Below, piece by piece: positions 9,022 to 17,341 of a stretch of 64,000 bases of DNA. The position numbers and the translations under genes were made by a program. Below the pieces are notes generated by a model, which was not told the origin of the DNA, ran no database searches, and saw nothing but the letters and a program-made list of their open reading frames with translations. Location: contig NZ_JAJVDH010000002.1 in the NCBI RefSeq assembly GCF_022758145.1, positions 310,001-374,000 on the forward strand. Direction: 5' to 3'. Positions within the stretch are counted from its first letter, which is position 1. Each line of letters starts with the position of its first letter. Origin of the DNA: Pontibacter vulgaris. GTDB taxonomy: Bacteria; Bacteroidota; Bacteroidia; Cytophagales; Hymenobacteraceae.

Positions 9022-11256
9022 ATGAAAAACCTGTACCTGCTGCTCATTTTATACTTCAGCCTTAGCCTTTATACTTCGGGGCAAAGTTTGCCGCAGTTTA
9101 AACTCCGGCATGATGTGCCTGTAATTACTCCTGCGGGTACCCTGGCAATGCCTTGGAGCGGTGGGCTTAACACGCCCCAGTTTTCTGCTATTGATTTAAA
9201 CAAGGATGGACGCGAGGATCTGTTTATTTTTGACCGCACGCAACGCAAAGTTTTTACTTACCTGGCCGTGCAGGTTGCGGGCAGCTGGAAGTATACTTAT
9301 AAGCCCGAGTATGAAGTATACTTTCCGGAAAACCTGGAAGCCTGGGTGCTGCTGCGCGATTACAACTGCGATGGGCTGAAAGATATTTTTACAAGTAGCC
9401 CGCTGGGTATCAGGGTGTACAGGCAGGAGGCGGCCCAAGGCGAACCAAAGTTTATACTTGCCGAGGATGCTTTATACTACAACGCCAACCGTGTGAACAT
9501 GCAAATGGGATCCGCCGATATTCCGGCCATTACCGATATGGATAACGATGGCGACCTCGACATCCTGATAACAGAATTTTCCAGGGGTGTAACCATGGAG
9601 TATTACCGCAATATGCGCATAGAGCAGGGCCTTGGCTGTAACACGCTCTCCTTTGTGCAGGATACAGATTGGTGGGGCAAAATTACGGAGTGCGAAGGTT
9701 GCGACAGCTACCTTTTCGGGGCCTATTGCCGCATAGCCGCCCCGCTGCATACGGGCCACAGTGGCACTGCCCTGCTTACCATAGACCTTGATGACGACGG
9801 CGATAAAGACCTTCTGATGGGCAACGTGGAGTGCAACAACCTTATAAAAATGGAAAATAAAGGAAGCAGCACATCGGCCCTGATGGCTGGTTTTGAAAAG
9901 GCTTTTCCGGCAAATACCACACCTGCAAAATTTAATCTTTTTCCGGCTGCGTACTACGAAGACGTAACCTTTGATGGTGTGCCGGATATGGTGGTAGCAC
10001 CCAACAGCGCCCACCACGATGGCGAAGTTGAAATGCAAAGGTCGGTGTGGCTGTACCGCAACAAAGGCACCGCCAGCAAACCTGATTTCGAGTATGTGCA
10101 AAATGATTTTCTGCAGGGCCAGCTGCTGGATTTAGGCGAAGGTGCTTTCCCGGCTTTTACAGACATGGATGCAGATGGTGATTATGATCTGTTGGTTGGC
10201 AACCTGGCTTCGTTCCGGAACGGCGTTTATACTTCCTCCATCAGTTATTTCGAAAATACAGGCACCGCCACAAATCCTGCTTTCAAACTGATCACAGATG
10301 ATTACCTGAACCTTGCCGGGCGGCAGTTGCTAAGTATAATTCCTGCCTTTGCCGATATAAACAATGATGGCGCCCCGGATCTGATACTTACTTACAAAGA
10401 GAAATTAAACGGATCGAAAACCTATACGAACGCCAGTTATTACATTTTAAACAAGGCCGCTAAAAACCAACCAGCCAGGTATAATTTAGCAGATCTCAAA
10501 TCCAATACTATACTTACAAATGGTTACGCGCCGGCGTTTGTAGATGTTGACGGTGATGGCGATATGGATTACCTGCTGGGCAAAACTACCGGAGAACTGG
10601 TGCTATACCGTAACACAGGCACAGCCTCCAACCCAACTTATGCAGCCGAGAAAACAGCACTAGGCGGAATTGCAGGCAGTACAGACCGGCGCAATCTTTA
10701 CCCAACTATAGCCGATGTTGATGGCGATTCCAAACCAGATCTGCTGACAACCGACGATAGCGGATCTTTACACATTTACCGCAACTTTACCCAAGACCTG
10801 AACAGCAATTTCACGGCTGATAAAGAACTGCTCGAAAACGATCTTACTTCAACAGTTCAAGCTACACGTTTTGGAAAGGGTTTAAGTATAGCAGCTGCAC
10901 CTTTGGGCGGCGACGGCAAAATGTACCTGGCAGTTGGCACACAAGGCGGCGGTTTATACTTGCTGGAGCAAACCGCAGGCAATAATGCCTACCCAACCGA
11001 ACCGCTGGGTAAACTCACCTTACAGCTATACCCTAACCCCGGCATAAAAACCACTCATGAAACCATACTTATAAAAGCTTCGGATGCTGTTTCGCTGGAG
11101 GTGTTTGATGCGATAGGGCGCAGAATCTACAGTACAGAAAATAAGTATAATCTAACGCATCGGCTACCGCTGTCTCTTTTTAAAGCAGGAATGTATGTAG
11201 TGCGTGCCACTTCACGTACCGAAAAGCAGGCCTCCGCTAAATTTATAGTTCAGTAA
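9022..11256 (+). CDS. Secreted VCBS/FG-GAP-repeat protein with a T9SS sorting domain
   Basis: The ATG at 9022 gives a signal peptide (MKNLYLLLILYFSLSLY, cleaved near TSGQS). An earlier in-frame ATG at 8980 would bury it. The body contains at least seven calcium-loop repeats of the DxDxDG kind, such as DLNKDGREDLF, DMDNDGDLDIL, DLDDDGDKDLL, DMDADGDYDLL, DINNDGAPDLI and DVDGDGDMDYLL, which suggests a beta-propeller. The last ~80 residues form a type A T9SS C-terminal domain starting at LQLYPNPG and ending in FIVQ, so the protein should be exported across the outer membrane and anchored or released. The ligand is unknown. The gene is unusually rich in AAGTATA words, in all three frames. Confidence 0.9.
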   Translation: MKNLYLLLILYFSLSLYTSGQSLPQFKLRHDVPVITPAGTLAMPWSGGLNTPQFSAIDLNKDGREDLFIFDRTQRKVFTYLAVQVAGSWKYTYKPEYEVYFPENLEAWVLLRDYNCDGLKDIFTSSPLGIRVYRQEAAQGEPKFILAEDALYYNANRVNMQMGSADIPAITDMDNDGDLDILITEFSRGVTMEYYRNMRIEQGLGCNTLSFVQDTDWWGKITECEGCDSYLFGAYCRIAAPLHTGHSGTALLTIDLDDDGDKDLLMGNVECNNLIKMENKGSSTSALMAGFEKAFPANTTPAKFNLFPAAYYEDVTFDGVPDMVVAPNSAHHDGEVEMQRSVWLYRNKGTASKPDFEYVQNDFLQGQLLDLGEGAFPAFTDMDADGDYDLLVGNLASFRNGVYTSSISYFENTGTATNPAFKLITDDYLNLAGRQLLSIIPAFADINNDGAPDLILTYKEKLNGSKTYTNASYYILNKAAKNQPARYNLADLKSNTILTNGYAPAFVDVDGDGDMDYLLGKTTGELVLYRNTGTASNPTYAAEKTALGGIAGSTDRRNLYPTIADVDGDSKPDLLTTDDSGSLHIYRNFTQDLNSNFTADKELLENDLTSTVQATRFGKGLSIAAAPLGGDGKMYLAVGTQGGGLYLLEQTAGNNAYPTEPLGKLTLQLYPNPGIKTTHETILIKASDAVSLEVFDAIGRRIYSTENKYNLTHRLPLSLFKAGMYVVRATSRTEKQASAKFIVQ

Positions 11257-11642
11257 TGCATTCTTTATTATACTTAGACCTGAGCGCCGGCACATCTTAT
11301 AGCAACCCGGTAATACAACAGGTAAAACACCAATTTCCGGAAGTGGCTATACTTGACCTGGATATCCAGTCAGATGAGTTGATGCTGCATTTTGCCAAAC
11401 GGTTGTTGCATGAATCGGGGCGAGCTGTTATTTGCTTTAATGCAACAGAATCAGAAACCGGGTTCGGGAAGTTAATACCTTTGTTAGAAGAACTGCTACA
11501 GGTGCAGCCCAACCGTTTATTGTTGCTCCTCGGCCAGCATGCACGCCTGCAGCGCATGGCGCAGGCCCGCCCGGATTTATACTTTAAGCAGGTTTTGAGT
11601 GTGGAGGAGGTTATTCAGGAAGTGACGTTATATTTAGGGTAG
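11256..11642 (+). CDS. Unknown 128-residue cytoplasmic protein
   Basis: The ATG overlaps the TAA of the upstream gene by one base, so the two are probably translationally coupled. The protein alternates short beta-like (AILDLDI, AVICFNA, RLLLLLG) and helical segments, like a small Rossmann or flavodoxin-like fold, and has no signal peptide or membrane helix. No family is recognised. Coupling to a T9SS-exported repeat protein is odd for a cytoplasmic product; it may act in regulation or simply share the transcript. Confidence 0.6.
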   Translation: MHSLLYLDLSAGTSYSNPVIQQVKHQFPEVAILDLDIQSDELMLHFAKRLLHESGRAVICFNATESETGFGKLIPLLEELLQVQPNRLLLLLGQHARLQRMAQARPDLYFKQVLSVEEVIQEVTLYLG

Positions 11643-12302
11643 GTTTAAAGTATTATCCTATCATTTCCCTTTCTGTTATTTCTAGTGGTAGGAGAGATGT
11701 GATGTAGCAGAAGTATAAACCCTATCCCAGCCCCTCCTTGTCATTGGCGGGGAGCTAGAAGGATCTTTGCAAACGGTAAGCTTCAATTTTAACTTCTATG
11801 CTTTGAGCTAGCTTTTCGCCTCGCCGGCTAGGCCTTACTTTTCTCCTTGATGAGAAAAGTAAGCAAAAGAATCAAGACAATTCGTTTATCGAGGGCCCCT
11901 ACCCCCACTCGCTGAACGCTCAAACATCGAATCGTCTTTGGTGCACCTGGAAAAGCTATTGCTTTGTAGTGTAAGTATAGCACCCCTGTAGTCCCCTCAA
12001 GGGGGCACTTAGTTCCTGTTGCATAGCAGCTGACTATCGAATCTGATCCCAGTCCTTGGGTTGAGCGCCTTGTGAGATCCGGTGCCCGTTAAGGGCAGCC
12101 GCAGCGCAGCGGAGGCAGGAGGGAACACAGCGCGATGCCAAAGGACGAGTCCTCGCGGGCTTGGAGCGAGCCAAAGCAAACTATAAAACAATTGGTAAGT
12201 AGAGCTCCCAGGATAACAGGTAACTATAAAAGGATGGCTTGTTTACAATCAAAGTATGAAACTATACTTGATTTCTCCTGTCGACCAAATAGCAAGTAAA
12301 GC
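11643..12302. other. 660-bp non-coding stretch with dispersed-repeat remnants
   Basis: No credible gene is seen. It holds a degenerate C-rich/G-rich palindrome (about 11725-11750), a Lys/Ser-coding-like stretch around 11830-11890 (AGGCCTTACTTTTCTCC and ATGAGAAAAGTAAGC) of the kind found as a repeated intergenic element, another CCCCTC/GAGGGGG palindrome near 11992-12004, and the 30-bp repeat at 12143-12172. AAGTATA words occur several times. An open frame at 12009-12191 on the minus strand runs through the repeat and is judged spurious. Confidence 0.6.
12143..12172 (+). repeat. Dispersed repeat, copy A
   Basis: This 30-bp segment matches the reverse complement of 41210-41239 at 29 of 30 positions. 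The similarity continues, with one gap, for about 18 bp on its right side, ending in TATAAAA. It begins GGACGAG and ends GGAGCGAGCC. Both copies lie in spacers that also hold degenerate palindromes. Confidence 0.85.
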
Positions 12303-13076
12303 TTATATAAATTCGAAGCCATCGGCATCCAGGTGAGCGGGGAAAGCTTCTCTGAACGCTTCCAGTTCCTGTTTACTTAACGTAACCGTATGAACTCCTT
12401 CCTCCTCGTTTACTTCCAGGAGCTGTATACCTTTCGGGTCGATAATGGCGGAGTTGCCGGAGTAAGGGTGGTTATTGCCATCGGTGCCTACGCGGTTTAC
12501 ACCCGCTACATAAGCCAGGTTCTCGATGGCACGGGCTTGCAATAAAGTGCGCCAGGCATGGTTGCGGGCTTTCGGCCAGTTTGCTACATATAGTAGCAAA
12601 TCATAGCTGTTGCTGGTGTTGCGGCTCCAGACAGGGAAGCGGAGGTCGTAACAAACCAACGGACGAATTTTCCAGCCTTTCAACTCTACCACCAGTTGCT
12701 CATTACCCGAAGTATAAGTATGGTGTTCTTTTGCCATCCGGAACAGGTGTTTTTTATCATACTTTTCATAGCGACCATCCGGGCGCACCCATAACAGGCG
12801 GTTGTAATAATTATCGCCTTCTTTCACAATTATACTTCCGGTAACTACGGCATGGTGCTGCTGTGCCATTTGCTGCAACCAGCGCAATGTTTCGCCTTCC
12901 GGTTCTTCGGCCAGCTCTGCCGCATTCATGCTGAAGCCGGTGGTAAACATTTCGGGCAGTATGATCAGGTCAGTTTTTGGTGCAGCAGCGGCAAGTTTTT
13001 CCTGCAGCATCCGGCGGTTTGCAGTTGCATCCTGCCAGTAAAGCTCTGTCTGTACAATTGTTACGCTCAGGTCCAT
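12303..13076 (-). CDS. Omega-amidase (carbon-nitrogen hydrolase, YafV/Nit2-like)
   Basis: The 257-residue nitrilase-superfamily protein has the full Glu-Lys-Cys triad: Glu42 in ILPEMFTTGF, Lys109 in DKKHLFRMA and Cys142 in PLVCYDLRFPVW. The sequence around FTTGFSM and PVWSRN fits the YafV/omega-amidase branch, which hydrolyses alpha-ketoglutaramate and similar keto-acid amides. The gene 31 bp upstream encodes a methionine/glutamine-type aminotransferase, whose by-product would be the omega-amidase substrate, so the pair probably works in methionine salvage or glutamine transamination. Confidence 0.88.
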   Translation of the reverse strand: MDLSVTIVQTELYWQDATANRRMLQEKLAAAAPKTDLIILPEMFTTGFSMNAAELAEEPEGETLRWLQQMAQQHHAVVTGSIIVKEGDNYYNRLLWVRPDGRYEKYDKKHLFRMAKEHHTYTSGNEQLVVELKGWKIRPLVCYDLRFPVWSRNTSNSYDLLLYVANWPKARNHAWRTLLQARAIENLAYVAGVNRVGTDGNNHPYSGNSAIIDPKGIQLLEVNEEEGVHTVTLSKQELEAFREAFPAHLDADGFEFI

Positions 13077-13107
13077 GAATCAGTAATAGTTAATAGTTGT
13101 CAACAAC

Positions 13108-14256
13108 TTATAGTTTAACCAACCTTTCGGCGGCAGCGCACAGAGTATCTTCGCCTTTTGCAAAACAGAAGCGCAGGTATTTGTGGTCTGTTTTATCGTG
13201 GTAGAAAGCAGATACCGGAACGGCAGCAACACCGATTTCGTGCGTCAGGCGCTTGGCAAATTCGAGGTCATTTTCGTTGGAGATGCTGCTATACTTCAGT
13301 AACTGAAAGTAAGTGCCGGCGGCGGGTAGAAGCTCAAATCTGGATGGGGCAATAAGCTCGCAGAACAGGTCGCGCTTGGCCTGGTAAAATGCCGGAAGCT
13401 CACGGTAATGCTGTTCGTTATCCATATAATCGGCTATGGCCAGTTGCAGTGGCGTAACAGAACAGAAAGTGATGAACTGGTGCATCTTTCGCATTTCGCT
13501 GCTTAATGCTGCAGGTGCAATGGCATAACCAATTTTCCAGCCGGTAGTGTGGTATGTTTTTCCGAATGATGAAATTACAAAGCTGCGCTCGCGCAACGAC
13601 GGTATCTGAAGCGCGCTGTAATGTTGCTGCCCGTCGAATACCATGTGTTCGTATACTTCATCGCTTATAACTAGTATGTCGGTGCCATCGGTTATACTTG
13701 CCAATACCTCCATATCCTGCTTGCTCATAACAGCGCCCGTTGGGTTATGTGGTGTGTTAATGATGATAAGGCGTGTGCGCGAAGAGATACTTTTCTTTAC
13801 CAGGTCCCAGTTAACATGAAAGTCGGGTAAAGCTAGAGGTACGTAAACCGGGATGCCGCCGCTCAGGCGAATGGCCGGCGCGTAGCTATCGTAACAAGGC
13901 TCCAGAATTACTACTTCATCGCCGGGCTTTACCACTGCTGTAATGGCTGCAAACAAGGCCTCTGTGGCTCCGGATGTTACTGTTACCTCGGTATCGGGGT
14001 TGGGTAGGTAGCCATACATCTTCTCGGTTTTTTCGCTTATTTTTTCGCGCAGTTTTGGCATACCCGGCATAGGAGCATACTGGTTAAACCCTTCGCGCAT
14101 ATACTTTGCCACCAGCTCTACCAGCTCATCGGGGCAGTTAAAATCAGGAAAGCCCTGCGAGAGGTTAATAGCTTTTTGTTCAGTGGCCAATGCCGACATT
14201 ACTGCAAAAATGCTGGTGCCCACGTCTGGTAATTTACTAACCGGATGGATGATCAT
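13108..14256 (-). CDS. Methionine/glutamine aminotransferase (YbdL-like, class I)
   Basis: The 382-residue PLP-dependent fold-type I aminotransferase starts NLSQGFPDFNCPDEL, has GATEALFAA and INTPHNPTG (Asn171), and the PLP lysine is Lys233 in SSFGKTYHTTGWK, closely like YbdL-type methionine aminotransferases. It would convert 4-methylthio-2-oxobutanoate to methionine using glutamine or another amino donor. Its partner downstream on the same strand is a predicted omega-amidase, which makes the reaction irreversible. The ATG at 14256 gives the standard length. Confidence 0.9.
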   Translation of the reverse strand: MIIHPVSKLPDVGTSIFAVMSALATEQKAINLSQGFPDFNCPDELVELVAKYMREGFNQYAPMPGMPKLREKISEKTEKMYGYLPNPDTEVTVTSGATEALFAAITAVVKPGDEVVILEPCYDSYAPAIRLSGGIPVYVPLALPDFHVNWDLVKKSISSRTRLIIINTPHNPTGAVMSKQDMEVLASITDGTDILVISDEVYEHMVFDGQQHYSALQIPSLRERSFVISSFGKTYHTTGWKIGYAIAPAALSSEMRKMHQFITFCSVTPLQLAIADYMDNEQHYRELPAFYQAKRDLFCELIAPSRFELLPAAGTYFQLLKYSSISNENDLEFAKRLTHEIGVAAVPVSAFYHDKTDHKYLRFCFAKGEDTLCAAAERLVKL

Positions 14257-14306
14257 AGTATATAGCGTAAGAGTTCTGGAAAGAGCGTAAGTTCGAAATT
14301 TATACT

Positions 14307-14891
14307 TTATTGATGAAGTAAATCTGCTACTATTCCTTGCAGCACAGGTATGGCTTCCTGCTCAAACCACGGGTGGCGCTTTAGCCAGAACTGGTTGCGC
14401 GGCGAAGGGTGGGGCAGTGGCATATAATCGGGCAAATACCCGCGCCAATTTACTACTGTTTCGGTTAAATTACTTTTAGCAGCTGAACCTAAAAAATAAT
14501 CCTGGGCATACTTGCCTACCAACAGGGTGAGTTTAATATTTGGTAGCAAGGGTAGCAGTTGCTGGTGCCAGTGCCGGGCACATTCGGGGCGTGGAGGCAG
14601 GTCGCCGCTTTTGCCCTTACCCGGATAGCAGAATCCCATAGGCACTATGGCTACTTTGCTTTCATCATAAAATACTTCGGGTTCCAGCCCCAGCCATTGC
14701 CGTAAACGCTTGCCGCTCTGGTCGTCCCAGGGGGTGCCGCTGGCATGTACTTTGGTGCCCGGCGCCTGCCCTACAATTAGTAAGCGGGCGGTGGCAGATG
14801 CCCGCAAAACAGGCCTTGGTCCTAATACCAGGTGCGATTCGCAAATGCGGCAGGCCCGTACCTGCTCCAGCAAGCTTTCTAATGCCTCCAT
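14307..14891 (-). CDS. Uracil-DNA glycosylase family protein
   Basis: The 194-residue protein has the superfamily active-site strand LLIVGQAPGTKVH followed by GTPWDDQSGKRLRQWLG, and a late PLPHPSPRNQFW motif where the family has its HPSP-type loop. An early CRICE sequence near residue 14 resembles the Cys pair of Fe-S UDGs, but a complete four-Cys set is not obvious. It may remove uracil or another base from DNA; the class is uncertain. A TAnnTTTG box lies just upstream. Confidence 0.75.
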   Translation of the reverse strand: MEALESLLEQVRACRICESHLVLGPRPVLRASATARLLIVGQAPGTKVHASGTPWDDQSGKRLRQWLGLEPEVFYDESKVAIVPMGFCYPGKGKSGDLPPRPECARHWHQQLLPLLPNIKLTLLVGKYAQDYFLGSAAKSNLTETVVNWRGYLPDYMPLPHPSPRNQFWLKRHPWFEQEAIPVLQGIVADLLHQ

Positions 14892-14909
14892 CGGTTAAAA
14901 GTATAAGTA

Positions 14910-14917
14910 CAAAGATA
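14910..14917 (-). promoter_or_regulatory. Candidate -7 box for the glycosylase gene
   Basis: On the minus strand this reads TATCTTTG, matching TAnnTTTG, 19 bp upstream of the ATG at 14891. A TTTG lies further upstream, but with a spacing of about 15 bp, shorter than the usual 19. Two AAGTATA words flank the box. Confidence 0.5.
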
Positions 14918-14969
14918 CAAAGTATAAAAAGGCAAACGGGTTTATACCTAGAAGTTATGGTTTACGGAA

Positions 14970-15392
14970 TTAGCCTCTGTCATCGTCGCGCCAGTATCGG
15001 TTTCGATGGCTGTGTGTATCTCGTGTATGTTCGTTGTGTTGGCGGCGTAAATGTTCAGGGGCATGTTCTGCCCATCGGTCTTCGGGCTGTTGGTTATACC
15101 TGTTGCGTTCCCAATCCTGGTGGTGCGGTTGCTGCCAGGGGGCATGTGGCTGGTGTTGTTGCCAGTTTTCGTGGCGTGGCCATTCCTGTTCCTGCCTGTT
15201 ATAGAAGCGCCCCGGATGTTGTGGTTCAAAGTCGCGGTCGCGGTGGGGTAAAACAGGGGAGATGGGCTCCTGCCAGCGGTTACTGAAATCACGAAAACCT
15301 TCTCTCGGGTGTCTTCGGTTTTTTTCGTCATGATACCAGCGTTGGCGCTCATCCTGTTCATAATCTCTGTAATCATCTTCCTCGTAACGCAT
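14970..15392 (-). CDS. Very hydrophilic low-complexity protein (first of two)
   Basis: From the ATG at 15392 the product is 140 residues, almost free of hydrophobic residues and rich in Arg, Asp, Glu, His, Gln and Asn (for example MRYEEDDYRDYEQDERQRW). No signal peptide, membrane helix or known domain is seen, and it should be disordered. An overlapping frame on the same strand (14948-15376) is longer in some parts but is Thr/Ile/Asn-rich and less convincing. The next gene upstream, 15633-16424, has a similar composition, suggesting a related pair. A protective, hydrophilin-like role is only inference. Confidence 0.55.
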   Translation of the reverse strand: MRYEEDDYRDYEQDERQRWYHDEKNRRHPREGFRDFSNRWQEPISPVLPHRDRDFEPQHPGRFYNRQEQEWPRHENWQQHQPHAPWQQPHHQDWERNRYNQQPEDRWAEHAPEHLRRQHNEHTRDTHSHRNRYWRDDDRG

Positions 15393-15502
15393 AGTTGTAA
15401 TGTTTAAGTGATAATCCTGACATGTAAAGGCTGGACTAAATTGTACGGTTGGGTTAAAGGGATGTTCAGAATGATAGGGGAAACCAGGGAGGGTATAAAA
15501 CA

Positions 15503-15530
15503 ACAAAGCCGGTCTCTAAACCGGCTTTGT
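15503..15530 (-). terminator. Terminator between the two hydrophilic genes
   Basis: ACAAAGCCGG (15503-15512) pairs with CCGGCTTTGT (15521-15530) around an 8-nt loop. Read on the minus strand it is followed by a T-rich run, about 100 bp beyond the stop of the 15633-16424 gene. Confidence 0.75.
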
Positions 15531-15632
15531 ATCACTAACTAAAACTAATCTACTACCAAATCTACCTAATCTGGGTGTATATACGGGTGGCAGGCGCTAA
15601 CGTTTGGAAATCGCTATATTAGATCAAAAAAA

Positions 15633-16424
15633 TTATCTGCGACTTGTATCGGAATCATCTGCCCAATGTGGCCCTCTTTCGTATCCGCGGTCGAAGTTAC
15701 GGTTGCGGTATTGGTCTGCACCATAGCGCTCGCGGTTTCTCATATCTTCTTCACGATTATACCGATTGCCACTATGCGGGTGGCTGCGCAGGTATTCAGG
15801 GTCATCGGAGTGCATAATGTCGTTCCAGGTGTCGCGGATGGTATCGCCTATGCGTTGGAAATAGCTCCTGTGGTCTTCGGGATCGTGATAGGTATGGTTT
15901 GGTGTAAAACGACCTTCCTGATACCAGTTATGCGAGCCACTGCCATAGCGGTAATCATCTTCTTTGTAGCGGCTGCGCGTGCCCGGCCCTTCCCTATGAA
16001 TTTTGTCGGGGTAAGCAGGTGGCTCGTTATAGTTGCCCGGTTTTGAGCTTCCTGTATAACTGCCCTGATATGGGGGCACCTGCTGCGAACGGTTGCCATG
16101 GTTCAGGTAAGAGCTCTCGCTGCGGTATGGGCTATCAGAGCGGTTGCCATAGTGCTGACCAGGGTGCGAGCCTTCGCCGGTATAATGGGTGCTGCCTGGG
16201 CGATATCCTCTGTCCTGGGGGCGCTGGTCTTGCGCGCCGCGTGGGCTTGGTCCTGTATGGAAGTAATTGCCCTCATCCCATTTTCTGGTAGAAGGCTGGC
16301 CACGATAGCCGCTGTAACGGCCCTGGTGTTGCTGGTCTCTCTCGTGTAGTTCACGGCCCAGGCGCTGGTTCATTTCGCCTGAGTTATCAGCGCTTGTATC
16401 TCTGTCATCTCGGTTTGCCATCAT
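15633..16424 (-). CDS. Very hydrophilic Gly/Arg/Tyr-rich protein (second of two)
   Basis: The ATG at 16424 gives 263 residues (an in-frame ATG at 16472 would add 16). The sequence is dominated by Gly, Arg, Ser, Asp, His, Tyr and Pro with loose repeats such as YRGQPS, YRPGSTHY and YNREEDMRNRERYG. The only part that looks folded is near YFQRIGDTIRDTWNDIMHSD (about 190-210), which could be a short amphipathic helix. There is no signal peptide. It resembles intrinsically disordered stress proteins of desiccation-tolerant bacteria in composition only; no named family is recognised. Confidence 0.65.
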   Translation of the reverse strand: MMANRDDRDTSADNSGEMNQRLGRELHERDQQHQGRYSGYRGQPSTRKWDEGNYFHTGPSPRGAQDQRPQDRGYRPGSTHYTGEGSHPGQHYGNRSDSPYRSESSYLNHGNRSQQVPPYQGSYTGSSKPGNYNEPPAYPDKIHREGPGTRSRYKEDDYRYGSGSHNWYQEGRFTPNHTYHDPEDHRSYFQRIGDTIRDTWNDIMHSDDPEYLRSHPHSGNRYNREEDMRNRERYGADQYRNRNFDRGYERGPHWADDSDTSRR

Positions 16425-16533
16425 CTTATATTTTAATACATACTTTATTCGTGTAAAGCTGCCTTGCGGCATTTTTTTGTACGCGAATATGATAGCTATT
16501 GTTGATGCCGGCTTATACTTACGGCTGGCTTAA

Positions 16534-16572
16534 AAGTGTAAAGAGCACCCTTTGGAGGTGCTCTTTATACTT
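16534..16572 (-). terminator. Terminator after the receiver-domain gene, with AAGTATA-type arms
   Basis: AAGTGTAAAGAGCACC (16534-16549) pairs with GGTGCTCTTTATACTT (16557-16572), with one G-T pair, around a 7-nt loop. The outer arm is TATACTT, and its partner has a single change (AAGTGTA) that keeps the pairing as a wobble. Confidence 0.8.
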
Positions 16573-16594
16573 GTGTTTTTGAGGAAAGTATATG

Positions 16595-17002
16595 TTAGAA
16601 ATATTCCTGCATAATTTCACGCACGTCGGCCTCGGCAAGTGGTTTAGAATAGTGCCTGCGCACAACAGGATAGTTTTTCAGTCGCTCCAGGTCGTAGAAA
16701 CTGGCCGAAGAAGTAAGCATCAGCATAGTGGCATGGTTTGTCTCCTTTTCATCCAGTTTGCTGTATTCTTCCAGAAACTCAAAGCCATCCATCACCGACA
16801 TTTTTATGTCTACAAAAATCAGGTCAGGGCGGGGATAATCGGCAACTCCGGCAAAGGCTTTACCAAGATACTCCAGTGCTTCTTCGCCGTTTGTAACCAC
16901 CCGTATGTCAGAGGCAATTTCCATCCGCGTCAGCAAGCGCTTATTAAGATAATTGGTTGTTTCGTCGTCGTCTATTAAAAGAACCGTATTAAGCTGCTTC
17001 AT
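16595..17002 (-). CDS. Single-domain response regulator (receiver only)
   Basis: The 135-residue CheY-like protein has the acidic pair in LLIDDDETTNYL, the phospho-acceptor Asp in LIFVDIKMSVMDGFEF, the conserved Ser/Thr in LMLTSSAS, and the Lys in HYSKPL. There is no output domain, so it probably passes phosphate in a relay or controls a partner protein. It lies downstream of a PAS-only protein on the same strand, across a 339-bp gap with no gene. A pairing of a PAS kinase and an Rcp1-like receiver is common, but here the kinase part is missing. Confidence 0.9.
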   Translation of the reverse strand: MKQLNTVLLIDDDETTNYLNKRLLTRMEIASDIRVVTNGEEALEYLGKAFAGVADYPRPDLIFVDIKMSVMDGFEFLEEYSKLDEKETNHATMLMLTSSASFYDLERLKNYPVVRRHYSKPLAEADVREIMQEYF

Positions 17003-17341
17003 AATTTTCTGGAATATCCTGCAATATACTCTAAGCTTTCTTCTATTTAAAATACAGGAAGAAGGTTGTTGTATGAGTTAGGGTGTTTTAAAGTTTTCAT
17101 AAAGCCGTTGCTTTTAGTAATAACCGGTTTCAAAGTAATAAGCCAGGCTTTATCAGTTCGCATCGCCATTAAAACGTGTGAATATTCGGAACAGTTTACG
17201 CTGGTGTTTGTTCAGCTTTATTGCTATACCGTTATTTTATACTTACAGTTCTGGTTTATAAGGTATAATGGTGGAAACAACATGCAATTGCAGGCTTTAA
17301 ATGATTACCAGTCTCGGTGCACCATCTCAGGCTGCGTAAGC
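17003..17341. other. 339-bp gap where a kinase domain might have been
   Basis: No open frame of note is seen. Reading on past the stop of the PAS protein in all three minus-strand frames gives no histidine-kinase motif. One TATACTT word is present near 17238. This may be spacer or the remains of a deletion. Confidence 0.45.

Noticed and set aside
12009..12191. Minus-strand open frame of 60 residues
   Set aside because: It runs through the 30-bp repeat and nearby repeat-like DNA, has no recognisable domain, and the composition looks like read-through of an intergenic element.
14948..15376. Minus-strand frame of 142 residues overlapping the first hydrophilic gene
   Set aside because: Thr/Asn/Ile-rich shadow of the frame at 14970-15392, which has the composition shared with the neighbouring gene.
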